Position numbers and translations under genes: made by a program. The notes under the pieces were generated by a model. It had not been told where the DNA came from, did not search any database, and was given only the letters and a program-made list of their open reading frames with translations. A stretch of 64,000 nt of DNA from Rufibacter sp. LB8 (GTDB taxonomy: Bacteria; Bacteroidota; Bacteroidia; Cytophagales; Hymenobacteraceae), in contig NZ_JADALJ010000001.1 in the NCBI RefSeq assembly GCF_014876185.1, positions 2,461,501-2,525,500 on the forward strand. The letters are read 5' to 3'. This document shows positions 61,901 through 64,000 of this stretch, piece after piece. The number at the start of each line of letters is the position of its first letter. Position 1 is the stretch's first letter.

Positions 61901-62271
61901 TGTACAGCAAACTGGACAGCGTGAAAGACCTGGAAAGTTTGGAGAAATTGGTGACCGGCATGGTTGACCGCTTCGGGCCTATGCCGGAGCAGGTGGAGCA
62001 GCTGGTGAACATTGTGAAAATGCGCTGGGAGGCCTGCCAACTGGGTTTTGAGAAACTCACCATTAAGAAAGAAACCCTCAAAGGCTACATACCAAGCGTG
62101 AACAATGAGCCGTTCTTTCAGTCAGAAACTTTTAGCCGCATTCTGCAGTACGTTCAGCAGCATCCGCGCCGTTCCAGACTGAAGGAAGCCAAAGACAAGC
62201 TCATCGTGATTGTGGAGAATATCTCCTCCCTTGATGCTGCCAAGGCCATTTTTGAGGATTTGAAAGTATAA
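58915..62271 (+). CDS. mfd: Transcription-repair coupling factor Mfd
   Basis: 1118 residues. Releases RNA polymerase stalled at DNA damage and recruits UvrA. UvrB-like D1 near the start, a CarD-like polymerase-interaction domain at about 435-495 ([20 protein letters not shown]), translocase with Walker A [11 protein letters not shown] at about 588-598, DEEQKFG at about 686-692, [35 protein letters not shown] and [26 protein letters not shown], and a C-terminal TRCF domain. The start is a TTG, supported by the promoter above; full-length for the family. Palindrome 29 follows four bases after the stop. Confidence 0.96.
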   Translation: [1118 protein letters not shown]

Positions 62272-62275
62272 TGTA

Positions 62276-62319
62276 TTTCTGTTTTCGGGCTCATTCCCGG
62301 AAATGAGCCCGAAAACAGC
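62276..62319. repeat. Palindromic repeat, copy 29
   Basis: TTTCTGTTTTCGGGCTCATT / GGAAATGAGCCCGAAAACAG with a CCC change near the loop; begins four bases after the mfd stop. Confidence 0.92.
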
Positions 62320-62390
62320 AGGCCAGCCTACGGCTGACCAACTTTTCATCAAGCCCCCGGTTCTTTTCAATCGCACTGAATTTGTTGCAC

Positions 62391-64000
62391 ATGAACTCTT
62401 CACCAATCCCTGCCACCAACTCAGACGTCCTTTCGGTGTTCAGGGCCTTGCCGGGGCTATACCTCATCTTGTCACCGGAACTGCTCATTGTAGAGGCCAG
62501 CGAGGCGTACCTGCAGGCCACCTTCAAAGACCGTTCTATCATAGGCCATTATCTGTTTGAGATTTTCCCAGACAATCCAGACGCGCTTCAGGCGCAAGGC
62601 GAATTGAACCTTAAGCAGTCTCTGGAACACGTGCTGGCGCACAAAGCCCCGCACCAGATGCCCCTGCAGCGCTATGATGTGACCCGTTCTGCTGAGCGCG
62701 GCGGCGGTTTTGAGGAGAAATACTGGCTGCCCCACAACAAACCGGTGCTAGATACCAACGGGCAGGTGCTCTACCTCATTCACACCGTGGAAGACGTGAC
62801 CCAGCAGCAGAAGTACGAGCAGGAAACGGAGCGGCAGGCCCGGCAGGCGCAGGAAAACATGGAACGCTTCCAACTGCTGGCCATGGCCACCAATGACGTG
62901 ATCTGGGACTGGAACCTGGCAGATGACACCATTTGGTGGAATAACGGCTTCAAAACTATTTTTGGTTACCAAACCGTTGAGAAATACATTAACTCATGGT
63001 ACGGCCGCATTCACCTGGATGACCGTGAGCGCGTGGTGCACGGCATTCATGACGCCATAGACAACGGCAAGAAGAACTGGCAAGATGAATACCGGTTCAG
63101 AAAGGCAGACGGCAGCTACGCCGAAGTATTTGACCGCGGCATTATTGCCCGTGATGACACCGGCCGGCCCTTGCGCATGATTGGAGCCATGCTGGATCTC
63201 ACCGAGAAAAACCGCTACGCCGCTGAACTCCAGGCGTCGCATGCCCGCCTGAACCAGATTCTTGACGCCCTGCCGCACATGACCTTCACCTCCCGCCCAG
63301 ACGGGTACGTGGATTATTACAGCCAGCGTTGGTATGATTTTCTGGGCGGCACCCGTGAGACCCTGACCGGCTGGGGCTGGGAAGACTACATTCACCCAGA
63401 AGACCTGGACAGCACCATTTCGGGTTGGCGACATTGCCTGGCCACCGGCACGCCGTACATGGTGGAGAACCGCTGGCGCGCGCAAGCCACTGGCGAATAC
63501 CGCTGGTTTCTGGTGCGGGGCATGCCCGTGCGAGATTCTGAAGGTGCCATTACCATGTGGGTGGGCTCATACACAGACATCCATGACCAGAAAAAGACGC
63601 AGCTGGCTTTGCAGGAGAGTACCCAGCACTTCAAGTTCCTGGCCGACAGCATGCCCCAACTGGTCTGGACCACAGACCCCAACGGTTTCCATGACTACTT
63701 CAACCAGCAATGGGTAGACTACACCGGCTATGACGTAGAAACCAGCAAAGGCACCCAGATGTGGAATGACATCCTGCACCCAGATGACCAGGTGCGCACC
63801 TCTGAGCGTTGGCAGATTTCTCTGCAGACCGGCAAACCTTATGAGGTGGAGTACCGGTTCAGGCGGGCGGCAGACGGCGAGTGGCGGTGGTTTCTGGGCC
63901 GGGCGCTGCCCCTGCTTGACGCAGACGGCAAGATTGTGCGCTGGTTTGGCACCTGTACAGACATTGAGGACCAGAAACGCCATGAAGAGCTCATGGAACA
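62391..64000 (+). CDS. Multi-PAS sensor protein, N-terminal part (3' end outside window)
   Basis: Open from ATG 62391 to the window edge, 536 codons without a stop. No signal peptide or membrane helix, so cytoplasmic. Four PAS/PAC folds in a row: about 15-130 (FRALPGLYLILSPELLIVEAS, LIHTVEDVTQQQKYEQE), 160-285 (LLAMATNDVIWDWNLADDTIWW, ending MLDLTEKNRYAAEL), 290-410 (ILDALPHMTFTSRPDGYVDYYSQRW, ending SYTDIHDQKKTQLALQES) and 415 onward (FLADSMPQLVWTTDPNGFHDY, ending CTDIEDQKRHEELME). Such chains usually precede a HisKA-type histidine kinase, which would be beyond the window. Palindrome 29 and mfd lie upstream. Confidence 0.88.
   Translation, partial: MNSSPIPATNSDVLSVFRALPGLYLILSPELLIVEASEAYLQATFKDRSIIGHYLFEIFPDNPDALQAQGELNLKQSLEHVLAHKAPHQMPLQRYDVTRSAERGGGFEEKYWLPHNKPVLDTNGQVLYLIHTVEDVTQQQKYEQETERQARQAQENMERFQLLAMATNDVIWDWNLADDTIWWNNGFKTIFGYQTVEKYINSWYGRIHLDDRERVVHGIHDAIDNGKKNWQDEYRFRKADGSYAEVFDRGIIARDDTGRPLRMIGAMLDLTEKNRYAAELQASHARLNQILDALPHMTFTSRPDGYVDYYSQRWYDFLGGTRETLTGWGWEDYIHPEDLDSTISGWRHCLATGTPYMVENRWRAQATGEYRWFLVRGMPVRDSEGAITMWVGSYTDIHDQKKTQLALQESTQHFKFLADSMPQLVWTTDPNGFHDYFNQQWVDYTGYDVETSKGTQMWNDILHPDDQVRTSERWQISLQTGKPYEVEYRFRRAADGEWRWFLGRALPLLDADGKIVRWFGTCTDIEDQKRHEELME

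Noticed and set aside
1173-62319. CRISPR array as explanation of the regularly occurring repeats
   Set aside because: Copies are kilobases apart, not in an array, no spacers of uniform length, and no cas genes.
5504-62319. Palindromes as ordinary intrinsic terminators
   Set aside because: The T-run lies within the stem arm and no T-run follows; copies 4 and 8 lie next to separate genuine terminators.

Overview
The window comes from a Bacteroidota chromosome, most likely order Cytophagales and a Hymenobacteraceae-type lineage (Rufibacter, Pontibacter or Hymenobacter; genus is an inference). Supporting signs are secreted proteins with type IX secretion (T9SS) type A and type B C-terminal domains, a DUF7948/SBBP protein, a TamB-TamL pair, a bacillithiol-transferase homologue, DUF6428 in an ars cluster, and several promoters fitting the Bacteroidota TTTG-N19-21-TAnnTTTG consensus. 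By eye the DNA is moderately GC-rich in genes and more AT-rich in spacers.

Layout. 1-9.0 kb: 3' end of clpB, a repeat-rich spacer, a HupE/UreJ-type membrane protein, a J-domain membrane protein, a secreted M1 peptidase, a large repeat composite, a CarboxypepD_reg-like protein, an ArsR-fold regulator, a YjjG-type HAD phosphatase, and the tmRNA gene ssrA with its terminator. 9.3-15.7 kb: a T9SS glycosidase-like protein, an arsenic cluster (arsR, DUF6428, arsN-type acetyltransferase, metallophosphoesterase, acr3), and a DUF892 ferritin-like protein. 15.8-25.1 kb: a PD40-amidohydrolase, an SDR, a lipoprotein cytochrome c, TerC, YajQ, a GNAT, a second copy of the large repeat composite, and a voltage-sensor-type ion channel. 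25.2-32.6 kb: tamB-tamL, overlapping by one base. 33.7-42.1 kb: a secreted GH81 beta-1,3-glucanase and a non-catalytic protein of four CBM56-like and seven Ig-like modules. 42.5-50.2 kb: Fpg-family glycosylase, BstA-type transferase, a T9SS type B protein, an unrecognised two-helix membrane protein, a thioredoxin-like ferredoxin, ferritin and a DUF6686-like protein. 50.4-57.3 kb: three closely spaced genes for secreted/surface proteins (two with S74 chaperone domains) downstream of a 7TM-DISM/LuxR-HTH membrane regulator. 57.8-64 kb: MsrA lipoprotein, Mfd, and the start of a multi-PAS sensor cut by the window end.

The most unusual feature is a family of about 29 intergenic copies (plus decayed ones) of a roughly 42-48 bp palindrome. 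It folds into a long hairpin of the form CCGTTTTCGGGCTCATTT, 4-base loop, then the complement. Several copies carry paired base changes on both arms. Many copies start within 0-60 bp after a stop codon. At least eight pairs bracket whole spacers, and two different bracketed interiors each occur twice. One copy lies inside the signal-peptide region of the GH81 gene. No transposase is visible, so mobilisation, if any, would be in trans. I saw no CRISPR array, phage, intact insertion sequence or recognised defence system.
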